From an uncultured Bacteroidales bacterium (GTDB lineage: Bacteria > Bacteroidota > Bacteroidia > Bacteroidales > FEN-979), in contig CAIQUS010000015.1 of the NCBI GenBank assembly GCA_903875045.1, positions 1 through 64,000 of the forward strand: a DNA stretch of 64,000 nucleotides, written 5' to 3'. Below, piece by piece: positions 51,887 to 62,145 of this stretch. The notes beneath the pieces are model-generated. The model saw only the letters and a program-made list of their open reading frames with translations, was not told the origin of the DNA and did no database searches. The translations under genes and the position numbers were made by a program. How positions within the stretch are numbered: the stretch's first letter is position 1; every line of letters starts with the position of its first letter.

Positions 51887-53545
51887 ATGAGAAATTTCAA
51901 CAGGAAATCAAGTGCCATAAGGCTTAGCGGTATTGTAACCGGCATGGTGGTTGTCGGTTTGATCATTATGGTTGCACTAAGTGGGTGCAAAAAGGATTTC
52001 AGTTTTGATAAGGTTAAAAGCCTTACATGGAATCCCTACCTTGCCCTTCCGCTGGTAAACGACAGCATCACCCTTCGCCGGGTATTGACCCAGGGCGGCA
52101 CAGAGGATCACCTTGATATTGACGAAAGTGGCAATATCTCAATCCTTTTCTATTATAACAATGATGCATTCAGGCTCCGGCCCGCCGATCTGATCAAACT
52201 TTCACCAGTCAGCTTTCCATTTGTACACCAGGTTACCCAGGCTGAACAGAATATCCTGAGTATTTCCGACTTCCCCATCCCGCCTGTTATTTTCGATCTC
52301 AACTTTAACGGTATCATTGCAGGCGCCAGAGTGGATAAACTGGTGGTAAAAAAGGGGGTGATAGCGGTAAATTCAAATCACACCTTCAGCAATGATGGCT
52401 ATTTAACCATTTCTATTCTGAATGCAACGAAAAACGGCCTCCCCTTTTCATTTACCCTTGCGCCATTTGTTTCCGGGCAGGCCCAAACCAACATTGATAT
52501 CTCCGGTGTGCGGTTCGATATGTCGTCAACCCCAAACACATTCCAGGTGAAAATAGAAGGTTTATTAAAGAAATCGTCAAGACCCGTTGCCGGTGATGAA
52601 ATACGCACCGACTTTCAGGTTTCAGTCGATACCATCGGGTGGTTCGAGGGGTTTCTGGGCCATCAAACATTTTCGCAACTCATGGACACCATCAGCGTGA
52701 ATGTTTTCAACAATGCTTACACCCTTGGAGATGTCTATTTTATGGATCCGCAAGCCTCCATTACCATCATGAACTCGATTGGTATCCCAACGGATATTAC
52801 GATTGAAAGACTGATCGCCATCAACAATGCATCGGGCAACACCCTTGATATTGCCAACCGGTTAGGCGCCGGGGCCTATTTTTCCGTACCAAGCCCGCTG
52901 ATCAATGCAACCAAGCCTGCCATAAAGTCGATGAATTATACCAATGACAACACCGGCAATGCCATGAATGATTTTTTCAACTTAAAGCCTGATAATGTTG
53001 CCTTTCAGATCAAGACGGAAATCAATGCATCGGGTACACCACTTAATTTTTTCGCTGATACCAGCTCCTTTTGGGGTGACATTCGTGTGAAGTTACCCCT
53101 TTGGGGCCATTTTGACCATCTCACTTTCGTGGATACATTTGATCTCGTCATTGACAAACCTGAAGAACTCGAGTTTCTGGAATTCAGGACGAATGTTTCA
53201 AACGGATTGCCCCTCGCCGGGCTGATGCAGGTATATTTTGTCGATGAAAACTATATTAAAAAAGATTCCCTTACCGGAACAGACCAACTGATTGTCCGAG
53301 AAGCACCTGTTGACCCTTCAACAGAACTTCCCTACCCTGGCGTGTTTGGCGTGAAGGACACCACCTTCATACTTAATACGCAAAGAATGCAGAACCTTAA
53401 ATATGTAAAAAAAGCGCTTGTGAAAGCTGTGCTGCATTCATCGGAGCAAGGTCAGATCAACGTCAAACTCCGGGCAGAGCAGATGATCAAACTCCACTTT
53501 ACTGCCAAGGCCAAACTCCGGACTAACATTCAATTCAGCAAATAG
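51887..53545 (+). CDS. Large lipoprotein of unknown function
   Basis: Lipobox-like VALSGCKKDFSFDKV. Confidence 0.75.
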   Translation: MRNFNRKSSAIRLSGIVTGMVVVGLIIMVALSGCKKDFSFDKVKSLTWNPYLALPLVNDSITLRRVLTQGGTEDHLDIDESGNISILFYYNNDAFRLRPADLIKLSPVSFPFVHQVTQAEQNILSISDFPIPPVIFDLNFNGIIAGARVDKLVVKKGVIAVNSNHTFSNDGYLTISILNATKNGLPFSFTLAPFVSGQAQTNIDISGVRFDMSSTPNTFQVKIEGLLKKSSRPVAGDEIRTDFQVSVDTIGWFEGFLGHQTFSQLMDTISVNVFNNAYTLGDVYFMDPQASITIMNSIGIPTDITIERLIAINNASGNTLDIANRLGAGAYFSVPSPLINATKPAIKSMNYTNDNTGNAMNDFFNLKPDNVAFQIKTEINASGTPLNFFADTSSFWGDIRVKLPLWGHFDHLTFVDTFDLVIDKPEELEFLEFRTNVSNGLPLAGLMQVYFVDENYIKKDSLTGTDQLIVREAPVDPSTELPYPGVFGVKDTTFILNTQRMQNLKYVKKALVKAVLHSSEQGQINVKLRAEQMIKLHFTAKAKLRTNIQFSK

Positions 53546-53568
53546 CAACAATATAAAAACAGAAAAAC

Positions 53569-54984
53569 ATGAAAAGAAAAGTTGTTTGCTACACCATCCT
53601 CTGCTTTTTGTTAAGCCTGGCACCGGTGAAAATATTTGCGCAGCATGACCTGAGCCTGTACAACATGCAGATCGTTCCGCAACGAATCTCCCAAAACCCC
53701 GCATTTATCCCCGATCAGAAATTTTTTATCGGAATACCGGTGTTATCGGGTTTTCAATCTGCTTATGCCAATCCATTTACCTACAATGATGTCATTGAGC
53801 GGGATGGTTATGATTCGGTAACCTTCAAGGTTGAAAATTTTCTTGGAAAAATTTCCAAAAACGATCATTTGCGGTTGTATTCCAACGTTGATATCCTGTC
53901 CTTTGGTACCCAAATAGCGAAAGGACAGTTTTTTCTTGGTTTCAGTGTACGTGAACGGCTTGTCCAGCATATCATGATTCCAGCAAGCCTGGGTAATTTT
54001 CTGTGGTACGGCAATGCCTCATCCCAATTCTTCGGACAGCATGCCAACATTGCTCCTTCTGTAAATCTCACTGCTTTTGATGAATGGGCTGCTTCATTTT
54101 CAGGGTACGCCATGAAAAAGAAAATGACCTGGGGTGCACGATTGAAATACCTGTCGGGCAGGATAAATGCAGCTACCACCAAATCAGAGTTCGATGTGTA
54201 CACCGACACGAGCACATTCGAAATTCGCATGCGTTCGGATTTTGAACTCCGTACTTCCGGCATCGATGATATAGAACATTACCTTGATCAGTCTGTATCC
54301 AAGCTTGTTTTTCCTGGTAACAACGGTTTGGGCATCGACCTGGGATTAACCTACCAGTTAAACGACAGGATCAGTTTAAGCGCCAGCGTGCTGGATATTG
54401 GGTTTATCACCTGGAAGGCACGGACCCTGACCTATATCAGCCACAATCCCGGCGAAGAATTCAATTTCAACGGATTGAATTTGAACAGCTTCATAGATAT
54501 CATCAGCAATTTGAACACTTTTGGGCAAAAAATGGCAGACAGCATCCTCGACCTGGTCGACGTCGATTCTGTATATAACATGAAATATACCACCTGGCTT
54601 CCGACCAGGTATAACATCGGCGGGTCATATTCGCTCAATGAGCATCACCGGTTCAATTTATTGCTCAATGGAATTTCCTGGGACCATCATTTTTATCCGG
54701 CATTATCGGTGTCATATTATTACCAGCTGCCGCGGATCCTCGGGCTGATGGTTTCCTACAACATATTTAACCGTCAATTTACCAACATTGGTGCAGGGCT
54801 CAGTGTGAACCTAGGACCGGTGCAACTTTATGCTGTTTCGGATAATTTACCTGGATTGATTTTTTACCGAGGAACAAACAATTATTCGATCCAGTTCGGG
54901 ATCAATATTGCGATAAATAAAAAGAAGGAGACACCTGCTGAAGAGCCCAAGCCGGAGGTGGCATCCACAGGCGTTGTGGAATAG
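53569..54984 (+). CDS. DUF5723-like outer-membrane beta-barrel protein
   Basis: Signal peptide, SLYNMQIVPQRISQNPAFIPDQKFFIGIPVLSG; barrel-like strands. Confidence 0.75.
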   Translation: MKRKVVCYTILCFLLSLAPVKIFAQHDLSLYNMQIVPQRISQNPAFIPDQKFFIGIPVLSGFQSAYANPFTYNDVIERDGYDSVTFKVENFLGKISKNDHLRLYSNVDILSFGTQIAKGQFFLGFSVRERLVQHIMIPASLGNFLWYGNASSQFFGQHANIAPSVNLTAFDEWAASFSGYAMKKKMTWGARLKYLSGRINAATTKSEFDVYTDTSTFEIRMRSDFELRTSGIDDIEHYLDQSVSKLVFPGNNGLGIDLGLTYQLNDRISLSASVLDIGFITWKARTLTYISHNPGEEFNFNGLNLNSFIDIISNLNTFGQKMADSILDLVDVDSVYNMKYTTWLPTRYNIGGSYSLNEHHRFNLLLNGISWDHHFYPALSVSYYYQLPRILGLMVSYNIFNRQFTNIGAGLSVNLGPVQLYAVSDNLPGLIFYRGTNNYSIQFGINIAINKKKETPAEEPKPEVASTGVVE

Positions 54985-55006
54985 GGAAAAACAGTATTTT
55001 TGCGGG

Positions 55007-56320
55007 ATGAATCCAACATCCATCGCATTCCATCATTTTGGTTGCAAAGTCAACTTTGCAGAAGCTTCAGCCTTGTCACGGCAATTTCAGGAAAACGGGT
55101 TTGAGGTGAGAAATTTTCATGACCCGGCTGATGTGTATGTGATCAGTACTTGTGTTGTTACCACTGTGGCTGAGAAAAAATGCCGGGCGGCCATCCGGCA
55201 GGCACACAAGATAAATCCCAAAGCTAAAATTGCCGTAATTGGTTGTTTTTCGGAGCTGAAACCCGATGAGCTTTCACAAATGGAGGGTGTTGACCTCGTT
55301 TTGGGCCACAATGGTAAATTCCGGCTTCTGGAAGAGTTGAATAAACTTTATCAGCCGGCTGGAGATCCTGACCACGATTATCATGGTGGTTTGGCTGTAA
55401 GCACCCGTGCCGACCGTGATGCTTTCATCCCATCCTTTTCGTATGGCGACCGAACCCGCTCATTTCTGAAAATCCAGGACGGGTGCGATTACTTTTGCAC
55501 CTACTGTACCATACCGCTTGCCCGTGGCCGCAGCCGAAGCGATACCGTTGAAAATGCCGTGAAGAATGCCGGTGAAATAATAGCCAATGGCATCAAAGAA
55601 ATCGTGTTAACAGGCGTAAATATAGGTGATTTCGGCAAACAAAACGGAGAGAGCTTTATCGGTTTGATCCGGGCGCTCGATCGGGTTCAAGGGATGAACC
55701 GCATCCGGATTTCTTCCATCGAACCCGATCTGCTTTCCAATGAGATCATTGAGTTTGTGGCTGAATCCAAAAATTTCCTGCCCCATTTTCACATTCCTTT
55801 ACAGGCGGGATGCAATAAAATCCTCAAGGCCATGCACCGCAGGTATACCAGCGAACTCTATGCCTCCAGGGTTCAGAAAATCAGGGAACTGTTGCCCCAG
55901 GCATGTATTGCCGCTGATGTGATTGTTGGCTTTCCCGGCGAAACAGAGGAGGATTTTATGGAAACCTTTGGTTTTCTGGAACAGCTGCCTGTCTCCTATC
56001 TGCATGTTTTCACCTATTCAAAGCGCGACAACACCATGGCCGCAAAAATGGAATCACCTGTTCCGGACAGGGTGAAAAAAGAGCGCAGCGATGCCTTGCA
56101 CAAATTGTCGGACAGAAAGAAACTTCAATTCTATCAGGAAAATCGGGGCAGAGAGGTGATGGTGTTATTCGAGTCGGACAACTCAAATGGGTTCATGCAT
56201 GGCTTTACGGAGAACTACATTAAAGTGAAAACAAAGTTCAATCCGGAATTGGTGAACCGGGTCGTGACGGTTAAACTTGAAAATTTGGAAGGGGATGGTT
56301 TTTTGGTTGTTTTTACCTGA
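55007..56320 (+). CDS. mtaB: tRNA ms2t6A methylthiotransferase
   Basis: FHHFGCKVNFAEA; radical SAM DGCDYFCTYCTIPLARGRSRS; TRAM-like C-term; start refined to MNPTSIAF. Confidence 0.92.
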   Translation: MNPTSIAFHHFGCKVNFAEASALSRQFQENGFEVRNFHDPADVYVISTCVVTTVAEKKCRAAIRQAHKINPKAKIAVIGCFSELKPDELSQMEGVDLVLGHNGKFRLLEELNKLYQPAGDPDHDYHGGLAVSTRADRDAFIPSFSYGDRTRSFLKIQDGCDYFCTYCTIPLARGRSRSDTVENAVKNAGEIIANGIKEIVLTGVNIGDFGKQNGESFIGLIRALDRVQGMNRIRISSIEPDLLSNEIIEFVAESKNFLPHFHIPLQAGCNKILKAMHRRYTSELYASRVQKIRELLPQACIAADVIVGFPGETEEDFMETFGFLEQLPVSYLHVFTYSKRDNTMAAKMESPVPDRVKKERSDALHKLSDRKKLQFYQENRGREVMVLFESDNSNGFMHGFTENYIKVKTKFNPELVNRVVTVKLENLEGDGFLVVFT

Positions 56321-56594
56321 TATACACCAATGGAAAAGCATCGGGTTGAACAAGCGCTTGCAATTCAATGTCCATGTCGATTTCATCCCAATGCAATTGC
56401 GAAGGTGGCATATATTTGATATTCAGAATTTGATTTACAGATGAATCTTTAAACCCGGGATAATCCGAAAATGGGATAAAATATTCCTTCTCTTCAACAA
56501 GTACCCAAAACCCCAGGTCATTCATCCCGGTAACGCTACAAACTGAAGTGCCGATTCCACTTTTCGATGAACCCATCTTTATTTTCCTCCACAA
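56313..56594 (-). CDS. DUF2442-like protein
   Basis: EYFIPFSDYPGFKDSSVNQILNIKYMPPSQLHWDEIDMDIELQAL. Confidence 0.75.
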   Translation of the reverse strand: MWRKIKMGSSKSGIGTSVCSVTGMNDLGFWVLVEEKEYFIPFSDYPGFKDSSVNQILNIKYMPPSQLHWDEIDMDIELQALVQPDAFPLVYIR

Positions 56595-56775
56595 TTTTAA
56601 TTATTTCTGTTAATTCCCCGGATGAAATATTATATAAGTCAGCAAGTGCAATTACAGGTTCAAGCCAAATTTTAACTGTTCCATCCGAGGTTGACACATG
56701 AATATGTCTCCTTTGCTCTTCACGGCTGTTGAAGAAAAAACGATATTTACCGATAAGCAAAATTGTCGGGGACAT
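56536..56775 (-). CDS. DUF4160-like protein
   Basis: MSPTILLIGKYRFFFNSREEQRRHIHVSTSDGTVKIWLEPVIAL. Confidence 0.82.
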   Translation of the reverse strand: MSPTILLIGKYRFFFNSREEQRRHIHVSTSDGTVKIWLEPVIALADLYNISSGELTEIIKIVEENKDGFIEKWNRHFSL

Positions 56776-56858
56776 CCAGTTTGTTTCAAAGCAAAGGTAA
56801 TGATAATTTTCTCACTTCGTAATTTAGGCGTTACTTTGCAAATAGAAATGAAAGTGAT

Positions 56859-57662
56859 ATGAATCTTGAAAAACTAACGCATCAGGTTTGCGACCTTGCC
56901 GTAGAGACGGGTGAATTTTTAAAACAGGAGATCACAAAACTGAAAATAACAGATATTCAATCAAAGGGCTTGCATAATTATGTGACGTATGTTGACCAGG
57001 AATCGGAGCGGCGCATTGTTGAAAAGCTATCAAAGCTACTTCCAGGCAGCGGGTTTATTGCAGAAGAAAATCCAGCGTTACAACCCGGCGAATATACCTG
57101 GGTGATCGATCCGCTCGACGGGACCACAAACTTCATTCACGGGGTTCCGCTATACTGCATCAGCATCGGATTGATGCACGGGGACGAAACCATCATCGGC
57201 ATGGTTTATGAACCCAACCTGAAGGAGTGTTTTTACACATGGAAATCGGCACCGTCGTACCTCAACGGTGAGGTCATCCATGTTTCGCAAACGGCTACCA
57301 TTCATGAATCGCTTTTCGCAACCGGTTTTCCCTATTATGATTACCGCCGGCTTGATGATTACCTTGCCATTTTCAGGTACCTGTTGCAGAACAGCGGTGG
57401 AGCCCGCCGTCTTGGTTCTGCCGCCGCCGATTTAGCTTACACTGCCTGCGGGCGGTATGACGGTTTTTACGAATATGGCCTGAGCCCCTGGGATGTTAAC
57501 GCAGGCGGGTTGCTCGTGAAAAATGCCGGTGGAGTTGTGACTGATTTTCAGGGTACCGGCAATTATGTTTTTGGCAAGCAGATCATTGCAACCAACAAAA
57601 ATGTTTATCCGGATTTTTTTAAACTGTTTGCTGCCTGGAAAAACGAACCGAATATTTTATGA
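56859..57662 (+). CDS. Inositol monophosphatase family protein
   Basis: GFIAEEN; WVIDPLDGTTNFIHGVPLYCISIGL; YEYGLSPWDVNAGGLLVKNAGG. Confidence 0.93.
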   Translation: MNLEKLTHQVCDLAVETGEFLKQEITKLKITDIQSKGLHNYVTYVDQESERRIVEKLSKLLPGSGFIAEENPALQPGEYTWVIDPLDGTTNFIHGVPLYCISIGLMHGDETIIGMVYEPNLKECFYTWKSAPSYLNGEVIHVSQTATIHESLFATGFPYYDYRRLDDYLAIFRYLLQNSGGARRLGSAAADLAYTACGRYDGFYEYGLSPWDVNAGGLLVKNAGGVVTDFQGTGNYVFGKQIIATNKNVYPDFFKLFAAWKNEPNIL

Positions 57663-60094
57663 AGTCAATTCTGCCCATTTTTATTCTGATTCTCATTTAC
57701 GCTACTGCATTTTCCCAGGCTGAGAAGAAGAAAAATTCTGCCATCCGTGTAAATGATGCCATCAGAATTGATGGAGTTCTTGATGAACCCGTTTGGAACA
57801 CAGCCCCTAAAGCCATTGATTTTTTTCAGCGAATGCCCTACAACGGCAAGCCTGCAACATTTGCAACCGAAGTCAGGTTTCTTTATGACAACAGCGGACT
57901 ATATATTGGTGCAACCCTGTTTGATCCGCACCCCGACAGCATTCCCATGCAACTGGGGCTCAGGGATGCCGTTGATTTGAATTCCGACAACTTCGTTTTC
58001 GTTGTAAGTCCCTTTAACGACGGGCTTAACGCATTTTGTTTCATGGTGTACTCTTCAGATGTGCAAACCGATTTCAAACTTGCTGCGGAAAGTGAAGATG
58101 ACTTCAGCTGGGATGCGGTATGGCTCAGCAAAGCCCGTAAAAATGCACAGGGCTGGGCTGTTGAAATGAAGATCCCCTACTCGGCCATCCGGTTTCCGAA
58201 ACAGCCTATTCAGGAATGGGGCATCAATTGTCAGCGTGAAATCAGACGTTTCAGGGAATACGACTCCTGGAATCTGGTGGATTCAAAGGTTTCAGGATAT
58301 GTGAACCAGAGCGGATTGCTTGAAGGCATCAGAGATATACAACCTCCTCTCCGGCTTTCGGTTTCACCATATTTGTCGGGGTATCTTCAGAACAGCCCCG
58401 GAGAAAAGGACTATCAATTATCCTATAATTATGGTGCCGACTTAAAATATGGCATCAACGAGAGCTTCACCCTCGATATGACCCTCATCCCCGATTTCGG
58501 GCAGGTGAGGTCGGATGATAAAATCTACAACTTTTCACCCTTTGAAATCCGTTATGACGAGCGTCGCCAATTTTTTACGGAAGGAACAGAATTGTTTAAC
58601 AAAGGGGGAATTTTTTACTCACGCCGCGTTGGCAGTGAGCCAAAAGGGTACGAAAAGCCCTACAATGAGCTCGGGGCCCATGAAAAAGTGGCTGACAACC
58701 CGAATCAGACCAAACTGATCAATGCGTCAAAAATTTCCGGGCGAACCAGTGGCGGACTGGGGATCGGGCTTTTCAATGCCATGTCGGCAAATACCTGGGC
58801 CACCATTGAGGATACCATTACCGGAGAAAGCCGGCTGGTGCTGACACAAGGTTTTACCAACTACAGTACTTTTGTACTCGATCAAAACCTGAAGAACAAT
58901 TCATACATCGATTTTCTGAATACCAATTATTTTATGCCTACGGAGGGTTATACCGCCAATGTAACCGGAACCACTTTTAAATTTGCCAATAAAAAATACA
59001 CTTATGCCCTCACCGGCGATGGGTTTGTGAGTCAGAAATACTATAGCCACAACTCCCCTGACCTGGGTTTCCGGTATTCACTTTCGTATGGAAAAATTGC
59101 CGGGAACTTCCGGTTCAGCTACGCACAGCTACTTGAAACGGACACGTATGATCCGAACGACATGGGATTCAATGTGATCAACAACAGGTTCATCAACAAT
59201 CTGACAGTAGTTTATAATATTTATGATCCATTCTGGAAAGTATTGAACTGGTTCAATTATGGGCAGGTAAGCTACAATACATTGTACGATGGATTAAAGT
59301 TTACGTCGCTGCAGGTGTTCCTGGAAACAAACACTACCACCACAAAGCATCTGTCCCTGGGCTCCACTGCCGATATTTACCCGGTCCCATCGCATGATTA
59401 TTATGAGCCCCGGGTGGATGGCTGGATGTATATTTCACCGGCTAACGGAAAATTAAACGTTTGGATTTCTTCGGATTATTCGAAAAAATTCGCATTGGAT
59501 TTTTCCCTGAATGGTCAGATTGCACCGAAAATAAAATCATCGGGATATGGATTTACCATCGAACCAAGGTATCGGATTTCCAACCGCATATTCATGTTGT
59601 ATCAATTCAATTATGAAAATATCCTGAATGATGTGGGTTTTGTTGATCAGTTGGATGATTCACTCGGTAATAAAAACATTTACTTTGGCCGCCGCGACCG
59701 GCAAACCGTTACCAACATCCTGGAGGCAAATTATATGATCAGCAGCACCATGAGTATCGATTTAAGGGCACGGCATTACTGGGTTTCCGCGCCATATTAC
59801 GATTTTTCGACCCTTCAGCGGGATGGCACCCTCCAACCAGCAGCCTATTCAAATGATCCCGATGTGAATTACAATCTCTTTAACCTCGATCTCACCTATA
59901 TCTGGAATTTTGCCCCCGGAAGCCAGATTTCAGTCGTTTGGAAAAATGCGATTAATACATTTAGCAACAACATTGAAAAAGATTTCCTCCGGGATTTCAA
60001 AAACACATTAAACTCTCCGGCATCCAACAGCTTCTCCATCAGGATACTTTATTATCTGGATGCACTTTATTTCAAGAAAAAGGGAAAAAGGTAA
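57659..60094 (+). CDS. DUF5916 protein with CBM9-like N-terminal domain
   Basis: IRIDGVLDEPVWNTAPKAIDFFQRMPYNGKPATFATEVRFLYD; FTEGTELFNKGGIFYSRRVG. Confidence 0.88.
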   Translation: MKSILPIFILILIYATAFSQAEKKKNSAIRVNDAIRIDGVLDEPVWNTAPKAIDFFQRMPYNGKPATFATEVRFLYDNSGLYIGATLFDPHPDSIPMQLGLRDAVDLNSDNFVFVVSPFNDGLNAFCFMVYSSDVQTDFKLAAESEDDFSWDAVWLSKARKNAQGWAVEMKIPYSAIRFPKQPIQEWGINCQREIRRFREYDSWNLVDSKVSGYVNQSGLLEGIRDIQPPLRLSVSPYLSGYLQNSPGEKDYQLSYNYGADLKYGINESFTLDMTLIPDFGQVRSDDKIYNFSPFEIRYDERRQFFTEGTELFNKGGIFYSRRVGSEPKGYEKPYNELGAHEKVADNPNQTKLINASKISGRTSGGLGIGLFNAMSANTWATIEDTITGESRLVLTQGFTNYSTFVLDQNLKNNSYIDFLNTNYFMPTEGYTANVTGTTFKFANKKYTYALTGDGFVSQKYYSHNSPDLGFRYSLSYGKIAGNFRFSYAQLLETDTYDPNDMGFNVINNRFINNLTVVYNIYDPFWKVLNWFNYGQVSYNTLYDGLKFTSLQVFLETNTTTTKHLSLGSTADIYPVPSHDYYEPRVDGWMYISPANGKLNVWISSDYSKKFALDFSLNGQIAPKIKSSGYGFTIEPRYRISNRIFMLYQFNYENILNDVGFVDQLDDSLGNKNIYFGRRDRQTVTNILEANYMISSTMSIDLRARHYWVSAPYYDFSTLQRDGTLQPAAYSNDPDVNYNLFNLDLTYIWNFAPGSQISVVWKNAINTFSNNIEKDFLRDFKNTLNSPASNSFSIRILYYLDALYFKKKGKR

Positions 60095-60144
60095 GGAAAA
60101 AATTATCTTTGCATCATCATCCCGTTTTTTATATATCGTAAGCA

Positions 60145-62142
60145 ATGCGTTACCGGACTTTCGTTTTGTCACTTTTTACTTTAATGGTTTCGCAGGCTTT
60201 TTGCCAGATGTCATTCAAGGACTCGGTGCCGGTGATGAAAAAGCTGCTGAAAGGGGAATTACCCCCTGAAACAAGGCTGAAATACCTTACAAAACTTTGC
60301 GCTTTCTACTGGAATATTGATCCGGACACTTCCCTGATTTATGGAATGGACGGGAAAACGCTATTTAACTCGGATGTTCCTTTACACCGGATCGGTCGTC
60401 ACCAGTTTGTACTTGGCATGGCCTGGGAGAACAAGGGAAATTTTGACAGTGCCCTGTTTTACCTGCGACAGGCTGAAGAAACCTGCCTGAAAGCTCATGA
60501 CACCCTGTATCAGTACCGCGCCCTGGAGCAAACCGGCAGTTTATACCGCATCATGGGTAAATACGATACAGCTGTTATCCTGATGAACAGGTCGCTCGAC
60601 TATTTCAGGAGCAGGCAAAAGCAGCACCAGATCATGTCGACGCTGTTTAATATCGGCAGCGTATACCTGGAACAAAACAGGTATTCCAGGGCTCTTCAGT
60701 ATTATCTTGAATCTGCCTCCTACGACTCTGTTTTGGCCGATTCCGCCTCGGAAGCCGCTCATAAATTGGCTATCGGGAATATTTATCTGAACCTGGGCAC
60801 CCTTTTTAAAACGGCTGATCCCGAAAAATCAAAGAACTACCTGGCACTCAGTAAAAACTATTATTACCAGAGCCTGCCGGTTTTCCAGGCCATCAATATG
60901 AAGACCGGCTACTATTTTACCCTGATGAGCCTTCAGTCGGCCATGATCGCCTCAGGCAAGTTGCGTGAGGCTGATTCACTCCTTAACAACTGCAAGGATT
61001 GTCTTTCCTTCCCCGATCCGCGGGTTCATTCAGGGTTCAGTATTAACCAGGCGACAGTGCTGCATCTGCGTGGGAATGACCGGGAAGCCATGGACATCCT
61101 GGCCAAAGTAAGCCGTATCAGGAATGAGATTATGATCCTGCCCGAGTACCACCGGGCCATGCTGCTGTATGCTTCGCTGCTCTGGAATGGCGGGCAGTCC
61201 GACACTGCTTTCCGGGTGGCTGTGCAAAGCTTATCCTGGGCAAGGGCCCATTCGGTGATGCCTGTTGCACTGGAGGCCTGCGAAATCCTGGCCGGATGGG
61301 AACGAAAACAGAACAATAACAGCAAAGCATTTGAATACCTCGAGATGTCAGGAAAATACCAGGATTCACTTTACCGGGAGATTGGCCGCGAAACTTTTGA
61401 CCAACTTGAATTTAGTTACAGCAACCGCATCCTGAAGGCCGAAATCGGAAAACTCACCATTGAAAAGAAATACAACAATACCATTACTTTCATCGTCATC
61501 CTGATTGCCTCCTTCCTGATTGTGCTTTTTAGCATTCTTACGCTCTATTTACAGCGGCGGCATAAAGGTTCCCGTGAAAAAAGTCTGTTGGCAGAGGAGC
61601 GTGCAAGGCTTGCCGAAGAGGAATCTCATCATAAGGAGATGGAAGTCAGGAATGTAAACCTGGAGAATCAATTAAAGCAGGAGGAGATTGTGATGCTTCA
61701 ACTGGAAATGCAGCTTCGGGAGCAGGAACTTGTATCGCAAACCATGCTCAACGCCGAACTGAACCAGAAGAATCTCAACTTCAGCGAAAAACTAAATCCT
61801 TTTCAGCAAAAGTTTGTCAAAAAGAAAGACCAGGATGAGTTTTCACAAACGCTTTCCTCCATTCGCAGCGAAAACCAGGGGGAGCCCATGCAACATTTTG
61901 ATATGATATTCAAACAGATGCATGGAAATTTCCTGGAAAAGCTGATTGAATGTTGTCCCGACCTGACCAAAACCGAACTGCAAATCTGTTCATTGCTGCG
62001 GTTGAACCTGTCATCCAAAGAGATCGCCCGGCTAATGAACATCAACCCTGCCTCCATTGACGGAACCCGCCACCGGATCCGAAAAAAACTCAACATTGAT
62101 CCGGAGGCCAGCCTTACCTCCTACCTTATCGCGTTGAAGTAG
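60145..62142 (+). CDS. TPR sensor protein with TM, coiled coil and LuxR-type HTH
   Basis: TPR-like repeats, TM ITFIVILIASFLIVLFSILTLYL, C-term LTKTELQICSLLRLNLSSKEIARLMNINPASIDGTRHRIRKKLNI. Confidence 0.85.
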   Translation: MRYRTFVLSLFTLMVSQAFCQMSFKDSVPVMKKLLKGELPPETRLKYLTKLCAFYWNIDPDTSLIYGMDGKTLFNSDVPLHRIGRHQFVLGMAWENKGNFDSALFYLRQAEETCLKAHDTLYQYRALEQTGSLYRIMGKYDTAVILMNRSLDYFRSRQKQHQIMSTLFNIGSVYLEQNRYSRALQYYLESASYDSVLADSASEAAHKLAIGNIYLNLGTLFKTADPEKSKNYLALSKNYYYQSLPVFQAINMKTGYYFTLMSLQSAMIASGKLREADSLLNNCKDCLSFPDPRVHSGFSINQATVLHLRGNDREAMDILAKVSRIRNEIMILPEYHRAMLLYASLLWNGGQSDTAFRVAVQSLSWARAHSVMPVALEACEILAGWERKQNNNSKAFEYLEMSGKYQDSLYREIGRETFDQLEFSYSNRILKAEIGKLTIEKKYNNTITFIVILIASFLIVLFSILTLYLQRRHKGSREKSLLAEERARLAEEESHHKEMEVRNVNLENQLKQEEIVMLQLEMQLREQELVSQTMLNAELNQKNLNFSEKLNPFQQKFVKKKDQDEFSQTLSSIRSENQGEPMQHFDMIFKQMHGNFLEKLIECCPDLTKTELQICSLLRLNLSSKEIARLMNINPASIDGTRHRIRKKLNIDPEASLTSYLIALK

Positions 62143-62145
62143 CGT

